NCBI RefSeq assembly: GCF_019599145.1
Contig: NZ_CP080647.1
Span: forward strand, 8,680,001-8,744,000
DNA length: 64,000 nucleotides
Origin: Streptomyces akebiae
GTDB lineage: Bacteria; Actinomycetota; Actinomycetes; Streptomycetales; Streptomycetaceae
Direction of reading: 5' to 3'
Made by a program: the position numbers and the translations under genes. How positions within the stretch are numbered: position 1 is the stretch's first letter; each line of letters starts with the position of its first letter. Of this stretch, positions 40,898-50,700 are shown piece by piece. Under the pieces are notes generated by a model, which was given only the letters and a program-made list of their open reading frames with translations, did not search any database and had not been told where the DNA came from.

Positions 40898-41641
40898 GTG
40901 CCGAAGAAGAACACGTTCTCGTCCTGGTGGGGCCGCCTCGCGCAGCGCGCCGTCCACGCGGGCTGGGCGTGGCTGCAGCGCACGGGGTCGGTGACGGCCG
41001 AACGGCCCGGCCGCTTCCGCTTCGGCGCGATGGGAACGGGTACCAGGCTGGCCTTTCCGCTCGGCACCGTCTTCGGCGAACCGTGGATCCACCTGGGCTC
41101 CCACTGCATCATCGGCGAGCAGGTCACCCTGACCGCCGGGCTGATGCCCGACCTGGACCTCGGTGCGGAACCGATCCTGCGCATCGGGGACGGGGTCGTG
41201 CTCGGGCGAGGCAGCCATGTCATCGCCGACACCACCGTCACGATCGGCAGCGACTGCTACTTCGGGCCGTACGTGTACGTGACCTCCACCAACCACTCCT
41301 ACGACGACCCGCACGAGCCGATCGGCAAGCAGTGGCCCCGCATGGATCCGGTGTCGATCGGGCCCGGCTGCTGGATCGGTACCGGTGCGGTGATCCTGCC
41401 GGGGGCGCGGGTCGGGCGGAACGTCGTGGTCGCGGCGGGGGCGGTGGTGCGCGGTGTGGTGCCGGACCACTCCGTGGTGGCCGGGGCACCCGCGCGGGTC
41501 GTGCGCCGGTGGGACCCGGCGGAGGGGTGGCAGCCGCCGATCCGGACACCCGCGCCGGTGCCGATCCCCGACGGGATCACGCCGGAGCAGTTGCTGGCGT
41601 TGGCCGAGTGGGACGCGGAGGGGGCGGAGGAGTCCGCCTAG
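40898..41641 (+). CDS. Hexapeptide-repeat acyltransferase
   Basis: 247 residues from GTG 40898 (a GTG at 40871 would add 9). Left-handed beta-helix acetyltransferase of the NodL/maltose-acetyltransferase type: WIHLGSHCIIGEQVTL, VVLGRGSHVIADTTVTIGSDCYFGP, TSTNHSYDDPHEPIG (catalytic His in NHSY) and WIGTGAVILPGARVGRNVVV. C-terminal Pro-rich extension. Acceptor unknown, perhaps a polysaccharide or sugar. Lone gene. Confidence 0.85.
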   Translation: MPKKNTFSSWWGRLAQRAVHAGWAWLQRTGSVTAERPGRFRFGAMGTGTRLAFPLGTVFGEPWIHLGSHCIIGEQVTLTAGLMPDLDLGAEPILRIGDGVVLGRGSHVIADTTVTIGSDCYFGPYVYVTSTNHSYDDPHEPIGKQWPRMDPVSIGPGCWIGTGAVILPGARVGRNVVVAAGAVVRGVVPDHSVVAGAPARVVRRWDPAEGWQPPIRTPAPVPIPDGITPEQLLALAEWDAEGAEESA

Positions 41642-41840
41642 GCCTGGCCCAGGGCTTCGGGCTTCGGGGCCCAACGGGGTGCGGTGCGTCGGCCGGTGCG
41701 TGTCGCTCTGCGGCCGGAAGCGCGGGTCCCCGCGGCCCCCCGGAAGGGACGCGGACCTCGCAGTACAGTTCGGTGAACGTCGGGTGCGTCCCACCTCCGT
41801 TCATCGTGTTGGACTCTGTCACTGAGACATTGGACGGAAT

Positions 41841-42413
41841 GTGTCGGACCTCGACCTGCTGACCCAGTCCCTGGCGCGGAACGTCAAGCGCTGGCGCACC
41901 GAGCGGGGGTTCACCCTGGACGCCTTGGCGGCTCGCGCCGGAGTCAGCCGCGGGATGCTCATCCAGATCGAACAGGCCCGTACCAACCCCAGTCTCGGAA
42001 CCGTCGTCAAGATCGGCGACGCTCTCGGTGTCAGCATCACCACACTGCTCGACTACGAACAGGGGCCCAAGGTCCGGGTCGTGCCGGCCGACCAGGTGGT
42101 CCGGCTGTGGCACACCGAGGCGGGCAGCTACAGCAGGCTGCTGGCCGGTACGGAGGCGCCCGGTCCGCTGGAGATGTGGGACTGGCGGCTGATGCCGGGC
42201 GAGGGCAGCCGGTCGGACCCGCACCCCGTGGGCACGGTCGAGATCGCCCATGTCACGGCGGGCGAGCTGACCCTCACCGTGGAGGGCGCCGAGTACCGGG
42301 TCCCGGCCGGCGCGAGCGTCACCTTCGAGGCGGGCGCGGCCCACGAGTACGCCAACCGGGGCGCGGTGCCGACCGAGATGGTGCTGACGGTCTCGGTGCC
42401 GGCCGTGCACTGA
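41841..42413 (+). CDS. XRE-family regulator with C-terminal cupin
   Basis: 190 residues, GTG 41841. HTH at residues ~12-66 (LARNVKRWRTERGFTLDALAARAGVSRGMLIQIEQARTNPSLGTVVKI, in part) and cupin ~110-185 (HPVGTVEIAHVTAGELTLTVEG ... AAHEYANRG). This two-domain class (SutR/PuuR-like) senses small metabolites through the cupin. No operator evident. It precedes the YbaK-like gene by 43 bases on the same strand and may be cotranscribed with it. Confidence 0.87.
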   Translation: MSDLDLLTQSLARNVKRWRTERGFTLDALAARAGVSRGMLIQIEQARTNPSLGTVVKIGDALGVSITTLLDYEQGPKVRVVPADQVVRLWHTEAGSYSRLLAGTEAPGPLEMWDWRLMPGEGSRSDPHPVGTVEIAHVTAGELTLTVEGAEYRVPAGASVTFEAGAAHEYANRGAVPTEMVLTVSVPAVH

Positions 42414-42456
42414 GACACCGGTCGGGGCGGCCACGGGCTTTGTTACCGTGCGGCCC

Positions 42457-43017
42457 ATGCGCGCACCCATCGGAGACTTCGACCACGCCACCCCTGCCCC
42501 CGACTGCCTGGACGACCTCGTCCGCCCGGTCGCCGACGCCGTACGCGACTGGCCCGGCAGCGTGCCCGCGGACCAGATCCTGTACGTCGAGACGGACCCC
42601 GAGTGGGCCGACACCGCGGTGTTCGTCCAGCACTACGGGCAGGAGCTGCTCGAACAGTCCGCCAACTGCGTGGTCGTCGCGGGCAAGCGGGGCGGCGAGT
42701 CGAGCCTGGCCGCGTGTGTCGTGCTCTCCACCACCCGCGTCGACGTCAACGGCGTGGTCCGCCGCCAACTGGGCGCCCGTAAGGCCTCGTTCGCGTCGAT
42801 GGACACCGCCACCGGGGAGACCGGGATGGAGTACGGCGGCATCACGCCCGTCGGGCTGCCCGCTTCGTGGCCGGTCCTCGTCGACTCGGCCGTGGTCGAC
42901 CTGCCGTACGTCCTGGTGGGCAGCGGACGGCGGCGCGGCAAGCTGCTGGTGCCGGGGAAGGCGTTCGCGGAGCTGCCGAACGCGGTGGTGCTGGAGGGGC
43001 TGGGGGTCACCGTCTGA
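42457..43017 (+). CDS. YbaK/ProX-like aminoacyl-tRNA deacylase domain protein
   Basis: 186 residues from ATG 42457. VPADQILYVETDPEWADTAVFVQ, then NCVVVAGKRGGESSLAACVVL and GRRRGKLLVPGKAF match the YbaK/EbsC fold, with the Lys (VVAGKR) equivalent to the catalytic Lys that hydrolyses mischarged Cys- or Ala-tRNAPro. GMEYGGITPVGLP is the family's GGxxPxG loop. Lies just after the XRE-cupin gene. Freestanding trans-editing factor is the likely role. Confidence 0.83.
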   Translation: MRAPIGDFDHATPAPDCLDDLVRPVADAVRDWPGSVPADQILYVETDPEWADTAVFVQHYGQELLEQSANCVVVAGKRGGESSLAACVVLSTTRVDVNGVVRRQLGARKASFASMDTATGETGMEYGGITPVGLPASWPVLVDSAVVDLPYVLVGSGRRRGKLLVPGKAFAELPNAVVLEGLGVTV

Positions 43018-43171
43018 ACGGTGGCGCCGGTGCGGGGCGCCCACGACCGTCGGCCCCGGCCGACCGGATCCGGTCGGCTGCCGCTGCCGCTGCTGTCGCG
43101 GCCTCCGGGATGCCGATGTCGGGCCCCGGGCCGTGGCCCGGAACCCGACGAGGTGGGGCTGAGGCGGGGCC

Positions 43172-43732
43172 TCAGGCGGCGGCGGTGCCCGCCTGGGCGG
43201 TGAGCTGGTTCAGGACGTCGGTGAGGCCGGTGACGACCTCGGCGTCGTCGGCCGGGTGGGTCTCCGCGAAGCGGACGACCGAGCCGGGGATGGAGAGCTT
43301 GGCGTCCTCCAGGACCGTGGCACCGGCGATGCCGAGGGCCTTGCGGGTCTCGTCCTGCGCCCACACGCCGCCGAACTGGCCGAACGCGGTGCCGACCACG
43401 GCGACGGGCTTGCCGGTGAAGGAGCCGGCGCCGTACGGGCGGGACAGCCAGTCGATGGCGTTCTTCAGGACGGCGGGGATGGTGCCGTTGTACTCGGGGG
43501 AGAAGAGCAGGAAGCCGTCGGCCTGGCCGGCGGCCTCGCGCAGCCGCGCGGCGGTGGCCGGGAGGGCGGCCTCGTTGTCGACGTCCTCGTTGTAGAACGG
43601 GACCTCGGCCAGACCCTCGTACAGCTCGATCTCGACGCCCTCGGGGGCGTGCTTCACGGCGGCCTCGGCGAGCTGGCGGTTGTGCGAACCGGCGCGAAGG
43701 CTGCCGACGAGCGCGAGGATGCGTACGGACAT
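43172..43732 (-). CDS. NADPH-dependent FMN reductase
   Basis: 186-residue flavodoxin-like protein. GSLRAGSHNRQLA (residues ~8-20) binds the FMN phosphate; FSPEYNGTIPAVLKNAIDWLSRP is the second hallmark, and VVGTAFGQFGGVWAQ the third. Reduces FMN, quinones or azo/chromate compounds using NADPH. ATG 43732; an in-frame ATG at 43759 lacks a ribosome site. Divergent from a TetR gene, with two matching operators in between; probably repressed by it and induced by a toxic quinone-like or electrophilic compound. Confidence 0.9.
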   Translation of the reverse strand: MSVRILALVGSLRAGSHNRQLAEAAVKHAPEGVEIELYEGLAEVPFYNEDVDNEAALPATAARLREAAGQADGFLLFSPEYNGTIPAVLKNAIDWLSRPYGAGSFTGKPVAVVGTAFGQFGGVWAQDETRKALGIAGATVLEDAKLSIPGSVVRFAETHPADDAEVVTGLTDVLNQLTAQAGTAAA

Positions 43733-43811
43733 GAGCTGACTCCTAGCAAGGATGTGCATGTAGAGAACACGTAGGGCAAAGCCGACGGACCGGGGCCTGC
43801 GGGAGAAGCTA

Positions 43812-43829
43812 AACGGACCGGGGTCCGTT
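43812..43829. promoter_or_regulatory. TetR operator 1 (AACGGACC-gg-GGTCCGTT)
   Basis: Perfect 8-bp inverted repeats around GG, between the divergent FMN reductase and TetR genes. Confidence 0.72.
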
Positions 43830-43847
43830 GAAATTTGTATCAGCTAT

Positions 43848-43863
43848 ACGGACCAGGGTCCAC
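43848..43863. promoter_or_regulatory. TetR operator 2 (ACGGACC-ag-GGTCCAC)
   Basis: A second, slightly degenerate copy of the same site, centred 35 bases from operator 1 and 30 bases before the TetR start. Confidence 0.68.
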
Positions 43864-43892
43864 TTGTGTGTGGTGAGCGTTACGCTCTTTTC

Positions 43893-44549
43893 ATGAAAGA
43901 GTCGCTGCCGCCCTTCCCGGCGCCTCAGGACCCGGACCCCTTCGACGGACTGCTGAACCTCGCCCCTGCCGCCACCGGCGGGCCCCGACTCCGCGCGGAC
44001 GCGGCCCGCAACCGCACGCGGCTGCTGGAGGTCGCCGCCCGGCTCGCGGCGGAGGGCGGAGCCGCCAATCTGACCATGGAGGCCGTGGCGACCGCCGCCG
44101 AGGTGGGCAAGGGCACCGTCTTCCGACGGTTCGGCGACCGGCTGGGGCTCATGCTCGCGCTCCTCGACCACCAGGAGCGGGAGCTCCAGGCCGCGTTCCT
44201 GTCAGGTCCGCCGCCGCTCGGCCCCGACGCGCCCCCGGTCGAGCGGCTCCGGGCCTTCGGCGCCGCCGTCATCCGCCACGAGTACGCCCATCGCGACCTC
44301 TACCTCGCCGCCCGCGCGGACGCCTCCCGCAGACACGCCCACCCGGCCACCCAGCTCCGCCTCGGTCACCTGTGCATGCTGCTGCGCCGCGCCGGGGCGC
44401 AGGGTGACATCGAACTGCTGGCGCAGGCCCTGCTGGGCTATCTGGACATCAACCTCGTGGACCATCTGGTGGAGCGGCGCGGGATGTCTCTCGACCGGCT
44501 GGAGCTGGGGTGGGGGGACCTGGTCACGCGGCTGGTCGTGACGGCGTAG
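43893..44549 (+). CDS. TetR-family repressor of the FMN reductase
   Basis: 218 residues. HTH at ~50-90: RNRTRLLEVAARLAAEGGAA then LTMEAVATAAEVGKGTVFRRFGDR. A ~40-residue Pro-rich arm precedes it, longer than usual. The helical C-terminus ends LDRLELGWGDLVTRL. ATG 43893. The gap to the divergent reductase holds two ACGGACC-type operators, so it likely represses both genes. Confidence 0.87.
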   Translation: MKESLPPFPAPQDPDPFDGLLNLAPAATGGPRLRADAARNRTRLLEVAARLAAEGGAANLTMEAVATAAEVGKGTVFRRFGDRLGLMLALLDHQERELQAAFLSGPPPLGPDAPPVERLRAFGAAVIRHEYAHRDLYLAARADASRRHAHPATQLRLGHLCMLLRRAGAQGDIELLAQALLGYLDINLVDHLVERRGMSLDRLELGWGDLVTRLVVTA

Positions 44550-44632
44550 GACGCCCAAAGCGACCGCTTGGTAATTTGGGGACGGGTGTCGAGGAGGGGC
44601 CTCGTACGCCGGGCGGAGCGGGGAGGGGCCAC

Positions 44633-45634
44633 ATGAGCGACACGAACGCGAACGCGAACACGGACGCGGTGAACGGCGGGAGCGGCGCAGGCGACGAGGG
44701 TGGCGCGAGCGGCGCAGGCGACGAACGCGGTGTGCCGGGTCCGAACGGGCCGCGCGGCCGGACGGACTTCGTCGGGACCGGGTTCTTCTCCTCCGTGGAC
44801 GACGTCTCCGCGCAGCTCGCCGAAGCGGGCTACCTTGCCTCCACCGCCGTCGCCACCACGGTCTTCCTGGCCGACCGGCTCGGCAAGCCGCTGCTGGTGG
44901 AAGGCCCGGCGGGTGTCGGCAAGACCGAACTGGCCAAGGCCGTCGCCCAGGTCGGTGCCGCGCGACTGGTCCGCCTCCAGTGCTACGAGGGCATCGACGA
45001 GTCCCGCGCCCTGTACGAGTGGAACCACGCCAAGCAACTGCTGCGCATCACCGCCGGGCGCGACGAGGCATGGGACGAGACCCGCTCCGACATCTTCAGC
45101 GACGAGTTCCTGCTCACCCGCCCCCTGCTGACCGCGATCAGGGGCGACGAGCCGACCGTGCTCCTCATCGACGAGACCGACAAGGCGGACGTCGAGGTCG
45201 AGGGGCTGTTGCTGGAAGTGCTGAGCGACTTCCAGGTCACCGTTCCCGAACTGGGCACGATCATCGCGACCCGACGCCCCTTCACCGTCCTCACCTCCAA
45301 CGCCACGCGTGAACTCTCCGAGGCGCTCCGTCGCCGCTGCCTCTTCCTCCATCTCGACTTTCCCGACGCCGAGTTGGAGCAGCGGATCGTACGGCTCAGG
45401 GTCCCCGGCCTCGACGCCGCACTGGCCGACTCCCTGGTCCGGGTGGTCGGCGCGCTGCGCGAGATGGAACTGCGCAAGGCTCCCTCCGTCGCCGAGACCA
45501 TCGACTGGGCGCGCACCCTGCTGGCCCTCGGCGCCGACACCCTCGACGAGACCGTCGTCCGCGACAGCCTCGGCGTGATCCTCAAGCATCAGGACGACAT
45601 CGAGAAGGCCGCGCGGAAGCTGACGCTGGTATGA
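44633..45634 (+). CDS. MoxR-family AAA+ ATPase
   Basis: 333 residues from ATG 44633 behind GGGGAGG. An Asn/Gly/Asp-rich N-terminal tail, then Walker A EGPAGVGKTEL, YEGIDESRALYEWN, Walker B LLIDETDKAD, and sensor TSNATRELSEALRRRC with the arginine finger. MoxR ATPases work with VWA proteins as chaperones that mature or insert metal into enzymes such as CO dehydrogenase. Its stop overlaps the start of the VWA gene (ATGA). Client enzyme not in the window. Confidence 0.9.
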   Translation: MSDTNANANTDAVNGGSGAGDEGGASGAGDERGVPGPNGPRGRTDFVGTGFFSSVDDVSAQLAEAGYLASTAVATTVFLADRLGKPLLVEGPAGVGKTELAKAVAQVGAARLVRLQCYEGIDESRALYEWNHAKQLLRITAGRDEAWDETRSDIFSDEFLLTRPLLTAIRGDEPTVLLIDETDKADVEVEGLLLEVLSDFQVTVPELGTIIATRRPFTVLTSNATRELSEALRRRCLFLHLDFPDAELEQRIVRLRVPGLDAALADSLVRVVGALREMELRKAPSVAETIDWARTLLALGADTLDETVVRDSLGVILKHQDDIEKAARKLTLV

Positions 45635-47148
45635 GCGGCTCTCCCGCCTCTCCGTTGGCCGAGCGGCTGACCGCGCTGGTCCGGGCGTTGCGGGGCCACG
45701 GGATACGGATCGGGCCCGGCGAGACCGTGGACGCGGCGGCTGTGCTGGAGGTGCTGGGTCTCGCCGACCGGGAGCGGATCCGGGAGGGACTGGCGGCGGC
45801 ACTGCTGCGTGCCGACCGGCAGCGTGCCGTCTTCGACGCGGCCTTCGAGCTGTACTTCCCGCTCGGTGTGGGGGAGTTGACGGGGGCGCGCGGCGCGTCG
45901 GCCGGTGACCGGGACGAGTTGCGCGAGCGGCTCGCCGAGGCGCTGGCCGCGAACGACACGGCTGCGCTCACCCGACTCGCCGCCGAGGCCGTGGAACTGT
46001 TCGGCCGCTACGGCTCCCCCGGCTCGGACGGCTGGTCGGCCCACCAGACGCTGGACCGCCTCCGACCGCAGACGCTGCTGGCACGGATCCTGGCGGGTGC
46101 GCGGGAGCAGGGGGCCGGTGGGGAGATTGGGCGCACCGGCGCCGGGTCCAGCGCGGGCGGGGGAGGCGGGTCCGGTGGTGGGGCCGGTGGTGCGTTGCGT
46201 ATGGGGTTCGGTGGGGGTCTCACGCTCGGCTCGGGAGGGGGCCCCGCGGCCGGGCTCGGTGCGGCCGGCTTCACCGAGCGGTTGGACGCCGATGAGATCC
46301 GGCGCCGTATCGAGGACTTCCGCAACCGGGTGCGTACGGAGGCGCGGCGGCGGGTCGCCGAGCGCCGGGGCGCGGAGATGATCGCCGAGCGGGGTATCGC
46401 ACCGAGCGCCGACCAGGTCGACTTCCTCGTCGCGAACCGTGAGCAACTCGTCGAACTGCGCCGTACCGTCCAGCCGTTGGCCCGCAAGCTCGCGACCCGG
46501 CTGGCCGCCAGGCGACGCCGGGCCGCGCGCGGTCAGATCGACATACGGCGCACGCTACGGCGCTCGCTGTCCACCGGGGGCGTACCGCTGCGCCCCGCCT
46601 ATCGACGGCACCGGCCGGCCCGCCCGGAGATCGTGCTGCTCTGCGATGTGTCCGGGTCGGTCGCCGGGTTCGCGAACTTCACGATGCTCCTGGTGCAGGC
46701 GATGCGGGACCAGTTCAGCAAGGTGCGGGTCTACGCCTTCGTCAACCGCGTCGACGAGGTCACCCGCCTCGTCACCACCGGGCAGGCCGATCCGGCCGAA
46801 CTCGGCCGCCGGATCGCCACCGAGGCCGCGATCACCGGGTGGCACGGCAGCAGCGACTACGGGGCCGCGCTCGGTGAGTTCGCCGAGCGCCATCTCGACG
46901 CCGTGGGCCCCCGTACGTCGGTGATCGTGCTGGGGGACGCCCGCACCAACGGGTTCGACCCCAACGCGGAGGCCCTGCGCCGCATCGTGGCCCGAGCCCG
47001 CCGCGTCCACTGGCTGAATCCCGAGACGCCGAGCACCTGGGGGACGGGCGACTCCGCCGCCCCGGTCTATGCCGAGATCGTCGACATGCACACCTGCCGG
47101 AACGCGCGGCGGCTCGGCGAACTGGTGACGCGGTTGCTGCCGGTGTGA
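45631..47148 (+). CDS. VWA domain protein (CoxE/YehL-like)
   Basis: 505 residues. N-terminal helical part with an odd Gly-rich segment (~residues 170-210, SSAGGGGGSGGGAGGALRMG), then the C-terminal von Willebrand A domain: MIDAS DVSGSVAGF (DxSxS), Thr in the middle, and GDARTNGFDP (Asp). Partner of the overlapping MoxR ATPase, as in CoxD/CoxE. Likely acts in assembly of a metalloenzyme or complex. Confidence 0.87.
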   Translation: MSGSPASPLAERLTALVRALRGHGIRIGPGETVDAAAVLEVLGLADRERIREGLAAALLRADRQRAVFDAAFELYFPLGVGELTGARGASAGDRDELRERLAEALAANDTAALTRLAAEAVELFGRYGSPGSDGWSAHQTLDRLRPQTLLARILAGAREQGAGGEIGRTGAGSSAGGGGGSGGGAGGALRMGFGGGLTLGSGGGPAAGLGAAGFTERLDADEIRRRIEDFRNRVRTEARRRVAERRGAEMIAERGIAPSADQVDFLVANREQLVELRRTVQPLARKLATRLAARRRRAARGQIDIRRTLRRSLSTGGVPLRPAYRRHRPARPEIVLLCDVSGSVAGFANFTMLLVQAMRDQFSKVRVYAFVNRVDEVTRLVTTGQADPAELGRRIATEAAITGWHGSSDYGAALGEFAERHLDAVGPRTSVIVLGDARTNGFDPNAEALRRIVARARRVHWLNPETPSTWGTGDSAAPVYAEIVDMHTCRNARRLGELVTRLLPV

Positions 47149-47152
47149 AGGG

Positions 47153-47521
47153 TCATCCCCGGCCGGTGTCGATCACACAGAAGCGGTTGCCCTCCGGGTC
47201 GGCGAGGACGACGAAGTCGGCGTCCTCCGGGTAGTCGTCCCAGTCGACGCGGTGCGCTCCGAGGCCCACCAGTCGCTCGACCTCGGCCGCCTGGTCCTTC
47301 GCGTTCCCCGCGTAGAGATCGAGGTGCACCCGCGGCCGTTCCCGCACCGGGGTCTCGCTGAGGCCCAGGGAGATCTGCGTGCCGACGCCCTCCGGATGCA
47401 CCAGGACGACCCAGTCGTGCTCCGGCTCCTCGCGGGGGACGTACCCGAGGGCCTCCGTCCAGAACGCCGCCGCCCGCCGTACGTCGGTCGCGCCCATCAC
47501 CACGGATCCGATTCTCAGCAT
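47153..47521 (-). CDS. VOC/glyoxalase-like protein
   Basis: 122 residues, ATG 47521. IGSVVMGATDVRRAAAFWTEALGYVP and VHLDLYAGNAKDQAAEVERLVGLGA followed by FVVLADPEGNRFCVIDTGRG show a single glyoxalase/bleomycin-resistance-type module. A dimer would make the metal site. Substrate unknown. Ends 4 bases from the convergent VWA gene. Confidence 0.85.
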   Translation of the reverse strand: MLRIGSVVMGATDVRRAAAFWTEALGYVPREEPEHDWVVLVHPEGVGTQISLGLSETPVRERPRVHLDLYAGNAKDQAAEVERLVGLGAHRVDWDDYPEDADFVVLADPEGNRFCVIDTGRG

Positions 47522-47712
47522 GGTCCGATTCTCGCCCCCGAGGATCCGTCCCGCCTGCGGCCGCACCATCCCGGCGTCGGCGCCGACGAAATCCGATCAC
47601 AAGGCGACCAAAGTCAGTCCTACAATGCCCACTTGCAGTCGCACGCCACCGACGCCGCGTCGCGTTCCGGTCCGTGTGGTTGGAAACGGGGGGTTTGGTG
47701 GGGGACCGAGCG

Positions 47713-50700
47713 ATGCCTGCGGGCGTGTTGCGTTTCATCGTGCTGCGCGCGTGGGTGTATCGCGCGCTTCTCGGTGCCGTGCTGCTGACCGTGCTGCTGA
47801 CCACGGCCGTGCTGGCCGCGCTCACCGCCTACTCGGGCGCGATAGGCGATGCGGCGCTGCGGCGGTCGCTCGCGGAGCAGCGCACCGCCGCCGAGGCCGC
47901 TCTGGTGCTCAAGGCCGACGTGCCGGCCGACGAGCGGCAGGCGGCCGACGACGCCGTGCGGGCGGGGGCCCGTACCGTTTTCGACGGGCTGCCCGTGCGG
48001 GTCCGCACCCTGCTGCGGTCCGGGCCGTACGCCCTTCCGGGGGCGCTGCGGCCGCCCTCCGAGCGGCGGGGGAACCCGAACCTCACCTACTTCGCGGCCC
48101 TCGATCGCACGCAGGTGCGGACCGTCGCCGGGCGGCTCCCCCGTGAGGCGGTGACCGCCGGGCCAGTCGAGGCCGCACTGCCGCAGAGCGCCGCCCGGCG
48201 GCTCGGGGTGGCGCCCGGCGCCCGGCTGACCGTCACCGACCAGCTGGACGGGCCGGCGGTGCGCGTGTTGATCACCGGCGTGTACCGGCCGGTCGACACC
48301 CGGGCACCCTACTGGCAGTTGGACGACCTGGGCGGCCGCGGCGTGAAGGCGTCGAGCTTCACGACGTACGGTCCCCTGCTCACCGCCGCGGGCGTGCCGA
48401 CGTCGGGCCGGGTGAGTGTCGGCGCGTCGGGCTGGCTGGTCTCGGCCGACTACTCCGCGCTGACGACGGACCGGATCGGCCCGCTGCGCGAGGCCGCCCG
48501 CTCGGGCACCGCGGAGCTGCGCAAGCGCCCCGCGCTCAGCAGTGCGACCATGGCGGACACCGCGTTGCCCGAGGTGCTGGACCGCGTCGAACGCTCCCTG
48601 CTCGTCACGCGTTCCAGCATGCTGATCGTCGCCGGTCAGCTCGGACTGCTCGCGGCCTGCGCCCTGTTGCTCGTCGCACGGCTGCTCGACGCCGACCGCG
48701 TGGCCGAGACCCGTCTGCTGCGTGCGCGCGGTGCCACCCGGGCACGACTGGCGGGCCTCGCCGCGCTGGAGGCCCTGCTGATCTCCGTGCCGGCGGTGGT
48801 GCTGGCCCCGCTGTTGTCCGGACCGTTGACGCGGCTGCTGGTCGCGCAGGGTGCGCTGGGCCGGACCGGGGTGCGCGTCGACGTGCCGGACGGGGGCCGC
48901 CCCGAGGTGTGGGCGGTCGCCGCGGGCGTGGCCGCGCTGTGTGCGCTGGCGGTGGCCGTACCGGCCTGGCGGGCGTCCTTCGCGGGCACCGCCGCGATAC
49001 GGGCGGGGGCGCTGCCCGCGCCCCTGCGCGCCGGGGCGGACGTCGGGTTGCTCGCCGTGGCCGGTGTCGCCTTCTGGCTGCTCGACAGCCAGGACTCCGG
49101 CGCCGTCACCGCCGACCGGGACGGGGTCCTCGGCGTCGACCCGCTGCTGGTGGTGGCGCCCGCGCTCGTGCTGCTCGCCGGAACGGTTCTGGTGCTGCGG
49201 CTGCTGCCCTTGCCGGCGCGTGTCGGCGAGCGACTCCTGACCCGCGGGCAGGGGCTGACCGCGGCCATGGTCGGCTGGCAGTTCAGCCGTCGCCCGATGC
49301 GCGGGGCCGGCCCGGTGCTGCTCCTGGTGATCTCCGTGGCGCTCGGTGTGGTGGCGATCGGGCAGGACGCGTCCTGGCGGCGTTCCCAGGCCGACCAGGC
49401 CGACTTCCGCGCGGGCGCGGAGGTGCGCGTCCTGGCCTCCGGGGGCGGTGTCGTGGGCCGTACCGACGTCTACGCGGGCCTCCCGCACGTCGACGCCGTC
49501 GCCCCCGCCGTCCGAGGCACGATGTCGCTCTCCGGCAGCCGCAAGGCGACCGTCCTGGCCCTGAACACGAAGGAGGCCTCCGGCGCGGTGCTGACACGGT
49601 CCGATCTGACGGACGGTCCACTGCTCACCGGCCTCGCGCCACGCGGAGCCCCCGCGGGCATCGACGTGCCCGAGGGCACCACCCGGCTCACCCTGACCGC
49701 CGCGCTGCACAGCAGCACGCCAGGGACGGAGGCGGACGTCACGCTCACGGTGCGGGACCGGCACGGAACCTCCTACGCGTTACCGTCCGGCCACCTCGCC
49801 GCCGACGGCCGCCCGCACCGGCTGACCCCGGATCTGAACGGAGCCCGGGGACCGCTGGCGCTGACCGGGCTCGGGCTGAGCACACCCCAGCCGACCGACC
49901 GTCCGCACCGGCACCGCCTGGTCCTCGGCGCGCTCACGGCGACAGCGGCTGACGGTGACGTCCGGCAGCTGACCCTGCCGACGAACTGGACCACCGCGGT
50001 CGAGGCCGACTCGGCCGCCGCCCCACCCGACGACGAAGCCCGGCCGACCCTTCCCCGGCTCACGTCGACGGCACCGGTCACCCTCACGTACAGCACCGGG
50101 TACCAGCTGCCCGACCTCCTGCCGCCCGCTCTGCCGCTGGAGGTCCGGCTCAAGGTCGCCCAGCCCGCGGCGCCCGAGATCGTCGCGGTCGCCACCGACC
50201 GGTTCCTCACCGCGTCCGGGGCCCGCGAAGGGCAGCGCGTGGAGGTGACGTTCGACGGCCGTTACGTGCCCGTACGCATCGTCCGCACCGCGAGAGCCCT
50301 GCCCACCACGGAAGCCACCACACAGGACGGCGGGGCCCTGCTGGTCGATCTCCGGGCCGTCAACCAGGTCCTCCAGGCCCGCTACGGAACCAGCCTCGAA
50401 CCGACCGAGTGGTGGCTGAGCACGGCCGCGCCCGGCGCCACCGCGGCGGCCGTGCGCGCCCTGACCGACGTCGACCCGGAGCAGGTGACGGTGCGCGACG
50501 AACTGGCGGAGAAGCTGCGCGACGACCCGTTCGGGGCGGCCCCGGAAGCAGCGCTGATCGCGGCGGCCGCGGTGACGGTGCTCTTCGCCTCGCTCGGCTT
50601 CGCAGTGAGCGCGGCAGGGGCGATGCGCACCCGGGACGGCGAGTTCGCCGTGCTGCGTGCCCTGGGGACCCCACGCCGTCGGCTGGCCCGGCTGGTCGCC

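Noticed and set aside
44633..47148. Magnesium chelatase or CO dehydrogenase cluster
   Set aside because: The ATPase/VWA pair is of the MoxR/CoxE kind and no structural enzyme gene accompanies it, so no specific client can be assigned.
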